DNA of 64,000 nucleotides from Citrus sinensis (GCF_022201045.2 NC_068561.1:20400501-20464500), one strand, 5' to 3'. Counted from the stretch's first letter, positions 38,506 to 51,423 are shown. Made by a program: numbers and translations. The notes: generated from the letters alone by a model not told the origin.

Positions 38506-39098
38506 CCAAAATGGAGACCATTTTCCCCGTCGTTTTCTTCGACGGAGAACGCGAAACAAGCATCGGAAACGTCGTTGTTTATCCTTCCTTAAACTACAAG
38601 GCCTTCCTATCGATTCTCAGCCTCAAAATCGGCATCTCTCCCAACCAGTTCTCTGTTTATCTCGCGGACGGCGAGTCGTCTCGCAAGGTTCCGGTCACGA
38701 GCAAGGCCAATTTCTCGGAGATGTCTCGAGAGAAGGACAGCTGTTTTCTCGTCGTTTTGCGAAGGTCACGTGACTCACGTGCGAGGCGGCAGAGGAGGAA
38801 AGCTGATCATTATCAGCGTCAGCAGCAGCCGCCGCCACAGGCCGGTAATGTGATGTTACTGAAGAGGAATAATAATGATGATTTTAATAACACGATTTTG
38901 AGGAATTATGATCGTTATTACAATATTAACGATGATTATAACATTAACGGTGGAGACTGTGACGTTTTGGTTTGTGAGGAGTGCGTGCGGGCTAAGGAAA
39001 CGGGTCGAGAGGTCGGGTTTCATTGGTGTGTGTACGATGCTGTGACTTTCGGGTTCCGGTCACCTGCGGGTCCCATTGCCCGACCCGTTAAAGGTTGA
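38502..39098 (+). CDS. Plant-specific DUF7138-type protein
   Basis: This single exon encodes 198 residues of unknown function. The N-terminal half (METIFPVVFFDGERETSIG, then YKAFLSILSLKIGISPNQFSVYLAD) looks like a ubiquitin-fold or PB1-like domain. It resembles plant proteins I recall as DUF7138. An Arg-rich patch follows (SRDSRARRQRRK), then a Gln/Pro stretch and an Asn/Tyr/Asp-rich low-complexity stretch. The end is conserved-looking, with VCEECVRAK and FHWCVYDAVTFGFRSPAGP, where Cys and His residues could bind metal. The start at 38502 is the first in-frame ATG; 38511 (MET...) is an equally good choice. The codon use is more GC-rich than in neighbouring genes. Confidence 0.75.
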   Translation: MTKMETIFPVVFFDGERETSIGNVVVYPSLNYKAFLSILSLKIGISPNQFSVYLADGESSRKVPVTSKANFSEMSREKDSCFLVVLRRSRDSRARRQRRKADHYQRQQQPPPQAGNVMLLKRNNNDDFNNTILRNYDRYYNINDDYNINGGDCDVLVCEECVRAKETGREVGFHWCVYDAVTFGFRSPAGPIARPVKG

Positions 39099-40612
39099 TG
39101 GCTTTGGTTTGGCATAGGGTTATGTTTGTTATAACAGTACGGCATTTTGGGTTCATGCGGGGTTTTATATAGATGCTGTGGTTGTACAGTTATTATGCTC
39201 CTACGGTTCAAACGACTGCGTTTTGGTGGTTCATTTCGAACTATTCAGGCTTCCGAGAGAAGTTAAAACAGTGGATTGTGGGAGAAATAGTGAAAGCTGC
39301 GGAATATTGTTATAACAGCCGTGGGGGGTGTGTCCACGCTGGAAATATCTTTTTTTTTTTTATAACTTGTTTTGGAATCTTGAATGAGAGGGGCTGCTAT
39401 GAAATCTATATTATACCATAATATGTATTGTTATTGACATTATGGGTCTTCTTTTGCTCATAGGAGTGAAAGATGTTTTAGTAATGTTAAAACATTATAT
39501 TATTCTAGTTCGTAGCGCAGGTTATTTTTATTTTAATTTTTTCTGAAAGTGGGTTCTCGATTTGATTATTAGGACTAGGACTAGGAGGAAGGAAGTCTGT
39601 TTTTGTGTGTGAGCGCATTGAAGAATATTTGATATTTTTTATGTTTAAATATGTATATATGCCTATGCAGGTTGAATCTTGTGAGAGATACCAAAACTCT
39701 GAAATACATCTTGTCTTAAGAATCAAAATTGGATAATTTGTTGAATGACTGGCCATGGCCACATCAGCGTCAACAAAATTAATACTCAATTGTCTATTTA
39801 GACAGAAAGTTTTGGACCCTCTCAACTAAAATGTTTTTTCCCCTGTCAATGGATCGGACATTCTAGTCTAGTCCCATTTTAATTTGTTAAGCCAATCATC
39901 AATAAGGACGTGCTCAGAAATTTTAATGTTTGAAGTTCACTACTTTTTTTTTAATTCACCTATTTTTTATTTTTAAAAAAATGAATTGTGGGAATTTTAT
40001 TTAATTTGATACTTCCATACCTCCATGGCAGCAACAACAATGAATGAGTAAAATGACAGAAATTTTCAAGGAGATTGGCCCTCACTGATTCTCTTTTTTG
40101 GACCAATCACAAATGGGATTATGCTGTAACATTGATAATATTAACTGAATTTGACAAAAATAATTTAATTGACATTAATGTATACAAATACTTCTATTAT
40201 AATACGACTAACTAAGTTCAACAAATAAATTTGTCAATAATTCAAAGTCTAGTATTTTTTATGATCCCCTTTTATTAATTAGGAATATTTATCTTCTCTT
40301 TTCAAATAATTATAATGTCGAGGAGATGGTGTAGAAACTTAAACATAATACTCAGAATGCGTATGCGGATGATTATCCCCTCCCCTTCCCTCCTTGGTGC
40401 CAATATTAATTTTGTGTTCAACAATAAGTAATCAATAAGAATTATAATAAGTTATTTATTCTGTAAGAAGAAATTAGAATAGACTGTATTATTATTAATA
40501 TGTTTACTTTATTTTAAAATCAGAGTAAAATATTCAAACTTAGTAAGATATTAATAGTTAATCGTTTTTATTTTTATTATAATAATTGTGATTATTATTG
40601 TTAATAATAATA
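39099..40612. other. Intergenic, no gene seen
   Basis: The left part is presumably 3' untranslated region of the DUF7138-type gene. The remainder is AT-rich with no conserved coding frame or RNA gene recognised. Confidence 0.5.
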
Positions 40613-40814
40613 GAGTAACGATACAGTCACAAACTTTTGTACAAACTTATTTTGTACAAACTGATGTGGCATGATAAGATTGGTTGAATTAAATATTACT
40701 TGACCCACATGATTTGTTTTTATTAATTTATATTTTCATTCAACCAATGAATTAATGTCACGTCAATTTATATAAAATAAATTTATATAAAAATTTATGG
40801 TTGTATCATTACTC
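40613..40814. mobile_element. MITE copy 2, 9-bp TSD (GAGTAA family)
   Basis: This is a 202-bp hairpin element related to the one at 8000-8185. The left end GAGTAACGATACAGTC pairs with the complement of the right end, GAGTAATGATACAACC. Both copies share TGATGTGGCATGATAA/TGATGTGACATGATAA and TATATTTTCATTCAA. It is flanked by ATAATAATA at 40604-40612 and 40815-40823, although this sits in a TAA-rich tract and could be partly chance. Non-autonomous, probably Mutator-like. Confidence 0.8.
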
Positions 40815-40823
40815 ATAATAATA

Positions 40824-41990
40824 ACAACGATGATCGCAGTAACAACAGTATTGATGATAATGTAACAGTGGTAACAACAATTAAAGTGATAATACAAATA
40901 ACAAATTATCAATAATACCAAAAACAAAAATGGTGATGATATGGCAATCTCGGCGGGATGGGACAGTTGGCAACTGTAGCAGCGTGGTATAGTCGGCGAC
41001 AGTGGCGGCTAGTGGCAAGTACCAGCAACGTTTGCGACGAGTGTGACATTTCGATGTGAGGCTGACGAGATCGAACGCGTGCGACGAGTGGCGTTCGGCG
41101 GTGTGCTGCGCGATTTGACGAGATCAATGCTGCTGTTGGTGGTTCGAATCCCGGTGAAAGGGAATTGGGGATTTTTTTTTTCATTTGCATTCTTTTTTTG
41201 TATTTTTATTTAAAAAAAAAGTGGAATTAGAAAATCCTGGACCTGGAGATAGGCTCTGTGCTGACACGTGTACCCAGAAGGATCACCTTTGGTGCCACAG
41301 ATGTGGCCAGATAGCATCCGCTGCGTTGATCTTCCCCACTGCAACAAATCAACCTTTTAACAATTTCCTCGGCTACGCCCACGGTTAGAAGAACATAAAA
41401 CAACTCTCGCTTTATGTACGTCACCATTTCTTCGATACTTACACGTGGCTTCGAAACTCCGCGAGTGGGAGCTTGTTACTATAGAAGCGAGTGAATGAAA
41501 CAATACACGACAAAAGTTGATGAGGGAGAAGATGGGACAGAACGGACGAGGAGTGGAATGCACGGGCCGAGTAACAAGGGCCTAATCGTGTTAGGCGTGT
41601 GCTGAGTGGTCACGTGACTTCAGTACGGTCTTTTGCTCATCCAAAAGAAATGTACGTAAGGCCTTGTTTGGCATTCCATCTTTTTCAATGCTGTATAACC
41701 CTCGACAATTAAACTTTAAACCAAACAGACTCTAACAATACACGCTCACTTTTTATAGGGAGAGAAGGAACTCGTAACGTCAATTTGAAAAACAGAGCCC
41801 GTCTCCTCTCTCTCTCTACCCCCTTGCCGCTTCCCGAAAACCAACACACACTAAAACATCTCGCTTCCATTTCGTGAAAATCAATCTCCTCTTTCACTCT
41901 GTAACATTAAAGGCATTTCTTGAAACAACAAGAAAAACAAAAATTCCTTGTTCTTTTGTTTTGTCAAATCGTTTGTTTTTGTTCACAAGC
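40824..41990. other. Spacer and promoter of the His-rich gene
   Basis: At about 40930-41170 a GC-richer patch ends in GGTTCGAATCCCGG, a perfect RNA polymerase III B-box, followed by a run of T. This might be a tRNA-derived SINE end, but no A-box or cloverleaf is clear. The stretch 41265-41990 contains three CACGTG cores and a CT-rich leader (about 41803-41820). Confidence 0.45.
41265..41616. promoter_or_regulatory. Cluster of three G-boxes
   Basis: CACGTG cores lie at 41265-41270, 41442-41447 and 41611-41616. Their contexts are ACACGTGT, ACACGTGG and TCACGTGA; the first two fit ABA-response elements bound by bZIP factors. They lie 380-730 bases upstream of the ATG at 41991. The motifs are certain, their function inferred. 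Confidence 0.5.
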
Positions 41991-44402
41991 ATGGCTGCAC
42001 AGTTTCCTTCAAACTTGGATAATGGCGAAATATATCACTTTCCTCCCGATATTTTCTTTAACGACAAAATCTTCTCTAAGTGCACTCCGCGTCATCTCCT
42101 TGACCACCCCCACCACCACCACCACCACCACCACCACCACCACCAGCAGCTTTGCCGCCACCAGCTCTCTTGTATCGACGACCTCGCTCACCATCTCACT
42201 GCTCTCTCTATGCTCCAACGTCAAACCCTAGCTAAGCCCCAAACCCAAATCCCCCATAACTTCGAGGTTCTATCAGTTTAACAACTTTACGATATTTTCT
42301 TACATGATGTCTTCTTGTAATTTGAAGCTTTGCATTGCTATAAGTGTGTTTTATTCATTTATTTATGTATTCTTTTACCTCTTTTCAGCTGTTTACGCCT
42401 ACGGTTCGAACCGGTACGGTGATACCTCAGCTTCTTCCTGATTCCTTTCGTGCTAACGGTAACGGTGGCCGTCAACTTGAACTTGTTCAGAGGCTTCAAG
42501 AGTACGGAATCGGCTCCTTTTCTTCTTTTGAGTCTAAACCGGGTTATGATTTACAGTTCATGAAACCGACCCCAGCTCAGGTGATTAAATTGAACCGGAT
42601 TGTGTTCTTTTTTTAAAATTTTATTTAATTTTTTTCTGGACTTGTCTTTCCAGTACTTTTTTTTTTCTATTTTTACTTTTGCTGCTTTTATGAGGATGAC
42701 TTTTGAGAAGATTGATGATTTTTTTCACTTGGTTGGTATGTGGTTATAGCTTGAGACCTTTTTGGAAGAGAGGGCTAGTAGGGTTTTGCAGGGACAGCAT
42801 GTGCAAACGCGAAACCGCTCGCTGAACCAAAACAGGAAGATGCCATTTTCGGGTAGTGGTTTTGTACTGAAAGGTGGTTTTGCTAGAGAATCTGGAGGAA
42901 CTGGTGTGTTTCATCCTCATCCTCGCATTAATGATAATGCCAGCAACACCACTTCTACTGCCACTGTTGCCAAGAAGCAAAGTGAGTTATTAATTGTTTT
43001 TTGTTTTTTTGGGTTTTGCGATGTTTCTTTTTTCAGGTTTTTGCTTTTTCTGATTTTGATGTTTAAGTATGGGTTTTTCTTTTATCTGCCGTAAAAAATC
43101 ATGACTGTTTTACTGTGTGCTTGTTTTGGTCATTTGGTTCTGCTGCTGCCACAGTTATTTAAATCGTGTGAATGGTAAATAATTATAACCCCATGAAGAA
43201 AAGGGAGATGTATAAGCATTAATTTGTGGCCATGTTTTATTTTTGTACTTTTTTTTTTTGTTACACAATTTAAAGACATTGGATTGAAATATTTTCTACG
43301 GTAAGTTCACCTTTGAAATGACAATTGTGATGCTGTTATATCATCCATTCAGTTGGTTTTTAATCCAAGGATCTTCAACTCATTGTGTACAAAAAGACGC
43401 TAAGCATTGTTACTGTTGTATTTGAGAATAAATACAGCACTTTAGTTTATTCATAGGCCCTGTACATTTTGAAAACCTCAAGTTCTCTGGTAAACTCCTA
43501 AGTTTTTTCACCTGTGATCCTCTAACTAATGATATATTATGTACACATGAAAACTTTGTGGTCAATAATGAAATACTTGGGAGTGTAACTGGGAACCTGG
43601 TGGTTTTCAACTGAGAGTGGGGACACGCCCCTTGTATTTTTACATAGTACAAAGCATGCAAAGGATGAAAAGAAGTTGTTAGTTTGACCATAGAACAGGT
43701 ATATAAAAGTTGTGCTTATATTATTATGTAGCATGTGTTATTTTTGGTGTTGTGATAAGGTCAAAGAAAATGTGTGGAATATCGAGAAGGAAATATTGAG
43801 ACTATGTAGTGAATTTTCTCATTGCTTCTAAAATATGACAGCCTGAAAATCTCAGTATTCTCTTGCTAATTTTACATTTTTGGAGCTAAATGAATTTTCA
43901 ACACTTACTGTTGGAAAGGGATATTGGATATAGGTCCTCTCCTTTAAATGGTAGTCTCAAAAGTAGGATATCTGACTTCTAACTATGGGAACTTTTTGGT
44001 AAGGGTAATTTTATCATATCTTATGTTTCAAGAGGAACTTTTATTTCATGAAATGTTTTGGCATGCATTGAGCATGTAAAAACTCATAATTTTTGTTGAA
44101 TTTTCTCCGGAAAGGAATGTTCTGCAAGATTAATGATGAGAACTAAGAATTACTCCATTTGTTTCCTTTTGAGTGCTTGGTTGTATGGAAAATTACAGGA
44201 CAATTTGAAAAGCATAAGCTTTCACTCATATATAGCATTTTCTTATGCATATTAATTAGTAATGGCAGGTTTGAGAGATAGTCAGGGGATCCAGTTCACT
44301 CAACAGAGGAAATCTGCAAAAAGGCCCGCATCTGTGAGTACAAACAAGCATAATCATCATCCTCCCCAAGAGATGAGTCTGCCCAATGAGTGGACTTACT
44401 GA
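41991..44402 (+). CDS. Uncharacterised His-rich plant protein
   Basis: Four exons (41991-42266, 42389-42580, 42750-42981, 44269-44402) join in frame to 277 residues. I do not recognise a named domain. Exon 1 carries a run of eleven histidines encoded mostly by CAC repeats. It is followed by LAHHLTALSMLQRQTLAK, which may be a short amphipathic helix. Exon 2 has RQLELVQRLQEYGIGSF. Exon 3 is basic and Gly-rich. The C-terminus SLPNEWTY resembles the LPxEW-Y ending of a plant-specific nuclear-type family I recall only vaguely. All introns are GT-AG; the last one is 1.3 kb. The open frame continues 39 codons upstream of 41991, but the ATG at 41991 follows a T-rich leader and starts MAAQF, so it is preferred. 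Confidence 0.75.
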
Positions 44403-46575
44403 GCCAACACCAATGGTAGATTAAGAACTCTTAAGAGAAGAAATAGAAGGTAAAACAATCTTTTGGGCTTTGTGCAGCGGATCTTCAAAGCAATACATAT
44501 AGTTGGAGTTTGAAGAGAATGTTGTGTTCATTTTGCCCATCCTGAGATTTGTATAAAAGATAAGGTGTTAGTAGCTCCTTTCGGTAATATGATTGTCTAT
44601 ATATTATATTGTTACTAGTTTCAGATATAATAGATGTAATTTTGGTAAATAGAGTATTAAAAACTTCTTGGTAGACCTTCTCTTAATGGAACTCGTCAAA
44701 ATTTATATTTTAGCTTGAAATGATGGTATCAATATTAATATCACTGTCCATTTGTATCATTTGTTGGGTAAGATTATTTTACAACCACTTTTTCATAATC
44801 TCTTCAGTCCTCAACTTGTTTGATATGCTTAAGTTCGAAACGTCAAAAACTTGAGACACATGCCGGAAACTTGAATAGGCTGTAACACTATGTCCAATTT
44901 TCATGTCATATCATAACAACTTTTGCATGTGGCACCTTTATCATGCAGATACCTATAGACAGCAAACATGTAATTTTCATTGAACTTATTTTTATTTTTC
45001 ATTAAACGTGTAATTATGTTATCCAACGAGGCTGGTCCCAACGCAAGTGAATAAGGACAAATTTTGGTATAAAAATGGTTCATGGGATTGTCATTTGCCA
45101 GAAGCGGCCAAATGCGGGCCCCTTGGGAATTTCCAAATTTGCAAAAGAGTCCAATTGCAATCTGAAACTGAAAGAGACCGTGGGATGTTGTTTTACTGCA
45201 GCATCTTCTGCGTTGAATGCTGAATTCCCTTTTAGGGGTCTGAGATCTGGACGTGGCTGGGCGCAGGCTCCACTGGGGCGGTCAACGAGACTGGACTCAG
45301 GACTCGACCTTTCGTTGTCATATGCATATGCATTAATCACATCAGCGCTCATCGGTTCATACTTCACACCATTGGGCAATTGGAAGTGTATAAATGGGCC
45401 AGCCAATGCCGCTATGAGCCCAGCATCTACTCGTTGGAGGGAGAGTCCTTATTGGGTTAGCAGTGATGGGTTGATATCTTTTAGGCGTTACAAACAAGGA
45501 CGGACACAAGTTGGTCTAAACTCTAAATTTTTTACACGGCAGGAGCATGGTTCACTTTTTCCTGCCCGGTTCACCTGCTTCTCACCCTCATTTCTCTGTG
45601 CAATTGTGAAGAAGAAAATGTTTCTTCTAAATGATAATTGATATCGTTTAAGAGTTTGCAGAAAGAATATCTATGGGTCATCTTGACGAATTAGTAAAAA
45701 CAAATCAGACATACATTTTTACATAAAAATTTGACATAAATCTTGAATTATTGATTTCAAGAATTTTATTGTGGATAAATAATCATCATTAATGCTATTT
45801 TGACTAATTTCAATATCTAAAAGTCCATGGTTTAAAATTTATGTCAAAATTTATGTTAGAACAACTTCATCTTATTGAATAAATGTGAACTCAAGCTCGA
45901 TAATTTGTATTATGCTCCGATCAAATTGAGTCATATAACAATTACCACCTCCATAGCTTGTGCAAAGATTAAAAATACTATTTCACCTCTCTAAGAGGAT
46001 GATAAATTTCAAAATGGGGTGGCCATTACTCATTAGCAATGACTTTGTCAACAAAGAGGGATCATTATAAAATGACAACAATGTTTTTGAGAAAGTAAAA
46101 AGAAAATGAAAAAAAAAAAAGGCTCTTATCCAAAACATAGATGTTAACGGAATCAACAAAGAGATCATAAAACTGTTAGGAAATTATTATTTATTCCACT
46201 ACAAAATATTTTCCTTAGCTGACGTGGATTTAAATGGACAAATAAAAACAAAACAGAAGTCACGGAAGAATAGGCCCCACCATATTGATGCGGACCCATT
46301 AACTGACCAAACCGGATTCTCCTTAATATTCCTTCTTAACTACTTCCTTTCTTGTCCGCTCTGCCGTTCGCATTTCACATCTCCATTTCCACCAAAATTA
46401 AATAATAAAGACAAAAACAGAACAAAATTACATTACCAGAAAACGAACGATTTTTTTTTTTTTTCCGTTTTGAAATCACGCAAATTGTGTGTACTTACTT
46501 TAGAAAATAAGCAATAACATTTTGAAACGAAATTTGAAAAAGAGAAAAAGAGAAAGAAGAAAGAAAGAGGAAACA
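44403..46575. other. Spacer with unassigned open frame; EXO70A1 promoter
   Basis: A 189-codon open frame on the plus strand (45075-45641) lies in a patch of raised GC content, with a 108-codon frame opposite (45080-45406). Neither matches a family I know. The end of the stretch is the EXO70A1 leader, a purine-rich AAAGAGAAAGAAG tract. The remainder is AT-rich. Confidence 0.4.
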
Positions 46576-49500
46576 ATGGGGGTGCCTCAAGCAATGGGGG
46601 CGTTAAGAGAGCGAGCGGCGTTCGTACGTGAATCGCTGCAGAAGAGTCAAACGATCACCGACAACATGGTCTCGATTCTCGGCTCATTTGATTACCGGCT
46701 CTCGGCTCTCGAGACCGCAATGCGCCCCACTCAGGTTTGTTTATTTATTTCATTCGAATGAATTGTTTGTTTGTTGATGTGAGTTGTGATTCAGCCGAGG
46801 AGGATAATGAGATTGATTTTAAGAAAAAAAAATATTGATTTTGGTTAATTTTAGATACGGACGCATTCGATTAGAAAAGCTCATGAGAATATTGATAAGA
46901 CGTTGAAATCTGCTGAGGTTATTTTGGCTCAATTTGACCTCACTCGCAAGGTAATTTTGTTCGCCTTTTTTTTTTTTGGGTTAATATTAAAATAAAAAAA
47001 ATTGAGATGATTTTTCTGGAGCTGAAAATTTTGAACGTTCGATTGAAATGCTTAGGCAGAGGCGAAAATCCTTAAAGGTCCACACGAGGATCTAGAAAGC
47101 TACCTGGAAGCAATTGATCAATTGAGAGCCAATATTAAATTTTTCAGCAGCAATAAAAGTTTGAAGAGCAGTGATGGAGTGCTTACACAGTGTAACAACT
47201 TACTTGCGAAGGCGATTTCAAAACTCGAAGATGAGTTCAGACAGCTATTGAAAAATTACAGGTTTGCTTATTCTTAGATACTAGCTGCTGCTTCGTTGAT
47301 TTCTCATTGCGTGGAATTGCTCTCCTGCATGTGTTATGATCTTGTATAGTTCTTGAGGTGGGGGACAATGAATGCCATTTTGACTAGTTAAGACAATTGG
47401 TGGTTTCTTTGGCACAACCATCCTCTTCAATTGTGTCCCCTTTGGATGATTTTAATATGTGTATCAGGCCGTATTATCAATAGAAGCAGTTAAGTAACTT
47501 GCATCTCTTCTGAATTTCAGCAAGCCTGTGGAACCTGATCGTCTTTTTGATTGTCTTCCCAACTCTCTACGGCCATCATCTGGGCCATCTGGTCAGGAAG
47601 GTGATAGCAAGAGTCATGCCGAGCACCAAAAGAGCTTGCAAGCAGCTATTTACACACCTCCTACTCTTATTCCACCAAGAGTTCTGCCATTGCTGCATGA
47701 TTTAGCCCAACAAATGGTTCTAGCTGGCCACCAACAACAGCTATTTCGGATATACCGGTGATCTTTTTACTTTTCTACTTAATCTGATACAAACAATGCT
47801 TATTTTCATCCAGTATTTATATTGTCAGAGCTTTATGTCTTGATATATGAATTGCTATGGAGTCATGGAAATATGTTATAATATCAACTTCACTGCGTTT
47901 ATAGAGTCTTTTTTTTCTCTTTTATGCTTCTGGTGACTAGTTGACTGCCAAATGCTTGAATTAAACAAAATGTTATTCCTGTGGAGTGTTTGATGCTGGC
48001 TAAACACCTAAACAGCAAAGAAATGACTTATTCACAACCCAACCTACACAAAATAAGGTAAATGTGTGCCGCTGAGGATGAATAATTTTTTCGTCTAGCA
48101 AAGACTAAAATCAGAGTTGATAGAATTCTTTCTCAGTATTCACTTGCCGGTGGTAGGATTCTTTGCCCACTTAATTTAGGATCATATCTATCTTTTAGGC
48201 CTTGTATTTGCTTTGATGGATACAGTGCAATTACATTTCTTAGCCAGAAATTATTTCTAGCACATATATTAATGTAGCACTTTTCTTTCTTTTCTTTTAT
48301 TTTACATATGCTCTTAAAGAAGTCTGAGTAAAAATGTTGCTTTTTGTTAACTTCGTGGGATAGCTTATTGATTGTGCTGCTGATGAGTATCTTAAAAAAA
48401 ATGCAGCAAATCAATGTTTAATTTTTACCTCTTCTCAATCTTGAGGATATAAGACCTATAACACTCTATTTGTAGGGATACCCGTGCTTCAGTTTTGGAA
48501 CAGAGCATCAGGAAGCTAGGCGTAGAGAGACTGAGTAAAGATGATGTCCAAAAAATGCCGTGGGAAGTTCTGGAGGCTAAAATAGGGAGTTGGATACATC
48601 TCATGCGGATTTCTGTAAGAATTTTTTTGAAATTTGGCCAATCAACTCATCTTACTTAGATTCCTAACTACATTGCAACGCTAAAAACAGGTAAAACTGC
48701 TCTTTGCTGGAGAAAGGAAAATCTGTGATCAAATACTTGATGGTGTCCATTCTCTCAGGGATCAATGTTTTGCAGAAGTCACTGCAAACAGTGTGTCCAT
48801 GCTTCTCAGTTTTGGAGAGGCTATTGCCAAAAGCAAGAGATCGCCAGAAAAATTGTTTGTGCTTTTAGACATGTACGAGATTATGAGAGAACTTCAGTCA
48901 GAGGTATGATAAATTTTATGAATTTGCAACAGGTCAACCACAGCTAGAATTATGAAAGTAATGTAATTTCCAACTCACATCCTTAATTTATTTTGATGGT
49001 GAAGCATTTATAAGTAATTTTTGGAAAGGGTTAAAGCCACAAAACAGAAGTTTTATTGTTTGCTTTTGTGTCATTTTACTCGAACATTTATGATTTCTGT
49101 ACTCTGGATAATAGCGACAATACATTTGATTTATACGTTTATATTGTGTGTCACTCATAGATCTTGGGTGGTCAAGTGAGGGTTAGAATAGATTCAGTTT
49201 CTTCAAGCTATCTTTCTTTGAGGACATAACCTCTCTCTCTCTCTTTAGCTGTGAGTACTGAGGAGTGAAGAGTTTCTTCTAAAATCTTGGTGCTATAGTG
49301 TCTCGAATAAGCATTTATAGGTGTTAAAATAAGGTGTTGATACCTTAATGATGGCTCAATTCTTGTTAGTTTGTCGAGAGACATTGTAAACTGTGATTCT
49401 GGAAGAAATTTTTCACAGATTTGAGAGCACATTGAAACATGACATTATCTTATGCATGATTAAATAACAGAAACAGATTGTTTCAGCAACTAAAAGGTTA

Positions 49501-51423
49501 ATCAATCGACCAATGTGAATTTCAAACATAAGTGAAAACAAGGAGGGAACCCGATGCATATTTTTTTATCCGACTCATAAACTAATATCCTTTTCCTTTC
49601 CTTCTTTCATCTCCTCAACTCATATTCCTTATTATAGCTTTTTGTCTTTATTTTTTATCTTGTTGATTTGTGGTGGCAGATTCAATTTCTGTTTGGAAGT
49701 AAAGCATGCATGGAAATGCGTGAGTCTGCTTTTAGTTTAACCAAGAGGCTAGCTCAGACAGCGCAGGAAACATTTGGTGATTTTGAAGAAGCAGTCGAGA
49801 AAGATGCCACCAAGACTACTGTTTTTGATGGAACCGTCCATCCTTTGACTAGCTATGTGATAAATTATGTAAAATTTTTATTTGAGTAAGTTGTGATTGT
49901 TGTGCCTTCTTACTCTGCTGGTTTCTTTATTAGAACTCTCTTTCATTTTTGCTTATTCCACTGCAAAAGTCTGCTTACGTGCACTTGTCTTTCTGTGCAG
50001 TGGTAATTATTCTTACATTATCAATCTGACTATTACCCATTTAATATTTTCAGCTACCGATCAACACTGAAGCTACTGTTTGAGGAGTTTGATACTACTC
50101 ATCCACCGGAATCTCAATTGGCAGCTGTTACTACAAGGATTGTACTGGCTCTCCAGAATAACCTGGATGGGAAATCCAAGCAATATAAAGATCCTGCGTT
50201 GACCCAATTATTCCTTATGAACAACATTCACTATATTGTGAGATCTGTGCGGAGGTTTGTTTTATCCCACTATCTTATTGAGTAGGTAACATTCCATTTT
50301 ACATACTGGTATGTAGCTTTCAATATTTATATTTTTTTTCAGGTCAGAAGCAAAGGATGTGTTAGGAGATGATTGGGTACAAATACAGAGAAGAATTGTG
50401 CAGCAGCATGCTAATCAGTATAAGAGGGTTTCTTGGGCAAAGGTTTGTTCATCTAACCATTCCCAATTTTCATTACAATTCCTCCAATTTATCTTGGTGA
50501 CGTTTGAAGCTTTTACTGGGATCTGTTATCTTTTCCTTTTTCCAAACCCTGCTAGCTACTGAGAATGTCGGATACTCAGATCAGTCTGTTCACATCTTGA
50601 TTCTGTGGAAATGTCAATTTTTTCTTGATTTAAAGCATGCCTCTTTTGAACTGAGCATACCCCATTCTTCTTTGAGTTTCTTCCAAATTTATTTTTATAT
50701 TTGTTGTCTTTACTGTCCAATTTATGGTTACATCTCTTTAAACTGCCGCTTAAGAAGTAATGAGAAGCTCTTCCTTGTTTCGGTGTCTGAGAATCCATGG
50801 TAATACCTTTAAAGTTAATTGTTCTTTTCATATTTACTAGCTGTACGATGTTACATGTGCTCATTCATTAATGTGTGGTAACAATTAATGGTCCAAAATT
50901 TTTAAACCATCTTTTGGTTCTCAGAAAACTTCAACTAGAGAACTTAGTTAATTTTTGTCTTAAACATTGCAGATTTTGCAGTGTCTCACTGTTCAGAGCG
51001 CTCCGGGAAGTGGTGGAGGTGATAGTGGCAGCATTTCAAGAGGAATTGTAAAAGATAGGTTCAAGACTTTTAATGCACAATTTGAAGAAATTCATCAACG
51101 GCAATCTCAATGGACAGTTCCTGACAGCGAGTTGCGCGAGTCTTTAAGGCTCGCTGTTGCTGAAGTCTTACTGCCTGCCTACAGATCTTTCATTAAACGT
51201 TTCGGGCAAGTTCCCCTGTTCTTGTTTCCTCATCTCATTTACGAGAACATCTCTTCGTTTTCTCCATTCCTTTGTTTATGCAAATTCGATTGTTTATGTG
51301 CGCAGGCCTATGATTGAGAATGGGAAAAATCCCACAAAGTACATCAGATACAGACCCGAGGATCTCGAACGCATGTTGAATGAATTCTTTGAAGGTAAAA
51401 CCTGGAATGATCCAAAGCGATAA
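46576..51423 (+). CDS. EXO70A1: Exocyst complex subunit EXO70A1
   Basis: EXO70A1 binds plasma-membrane phosphoinositides and tethers secretory vesicles as part of the exocyst; it matters for polar growth and cell-wall deposition. Eleven exons (46576-46734, 46855-46950, 47056-47261, 47521-47757, 48476-48614, 48691-48903, 49680-49885, 50054-50254, 50343-50442, 50973-51205, 51306-51423) encode 635 residues, close to the family length. The start is MGVPQAMGALRERAAFVRES. The N-terminal coiled-coil region is followed by VLEQSIRKLGVERLSKDDVQ. The Exo70 domain contains LTSYVINYVKFLFDYRSTLK, YIVRSVRRSEAKDVLGDDWV and the C-terminal KYIRYRPEDLERMLNEFFEG. The many-intron structure is typical of the EXO70A subgroup. 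The last intron (51206-51305) starts with GC. The gene is complete. Confidence 0.95.

Noticed and set aside
42009-42224. Poly-Val frame on the minus strand
   Set aside because: It is the complement of the CAC histidine repeat in the His-rich gene.
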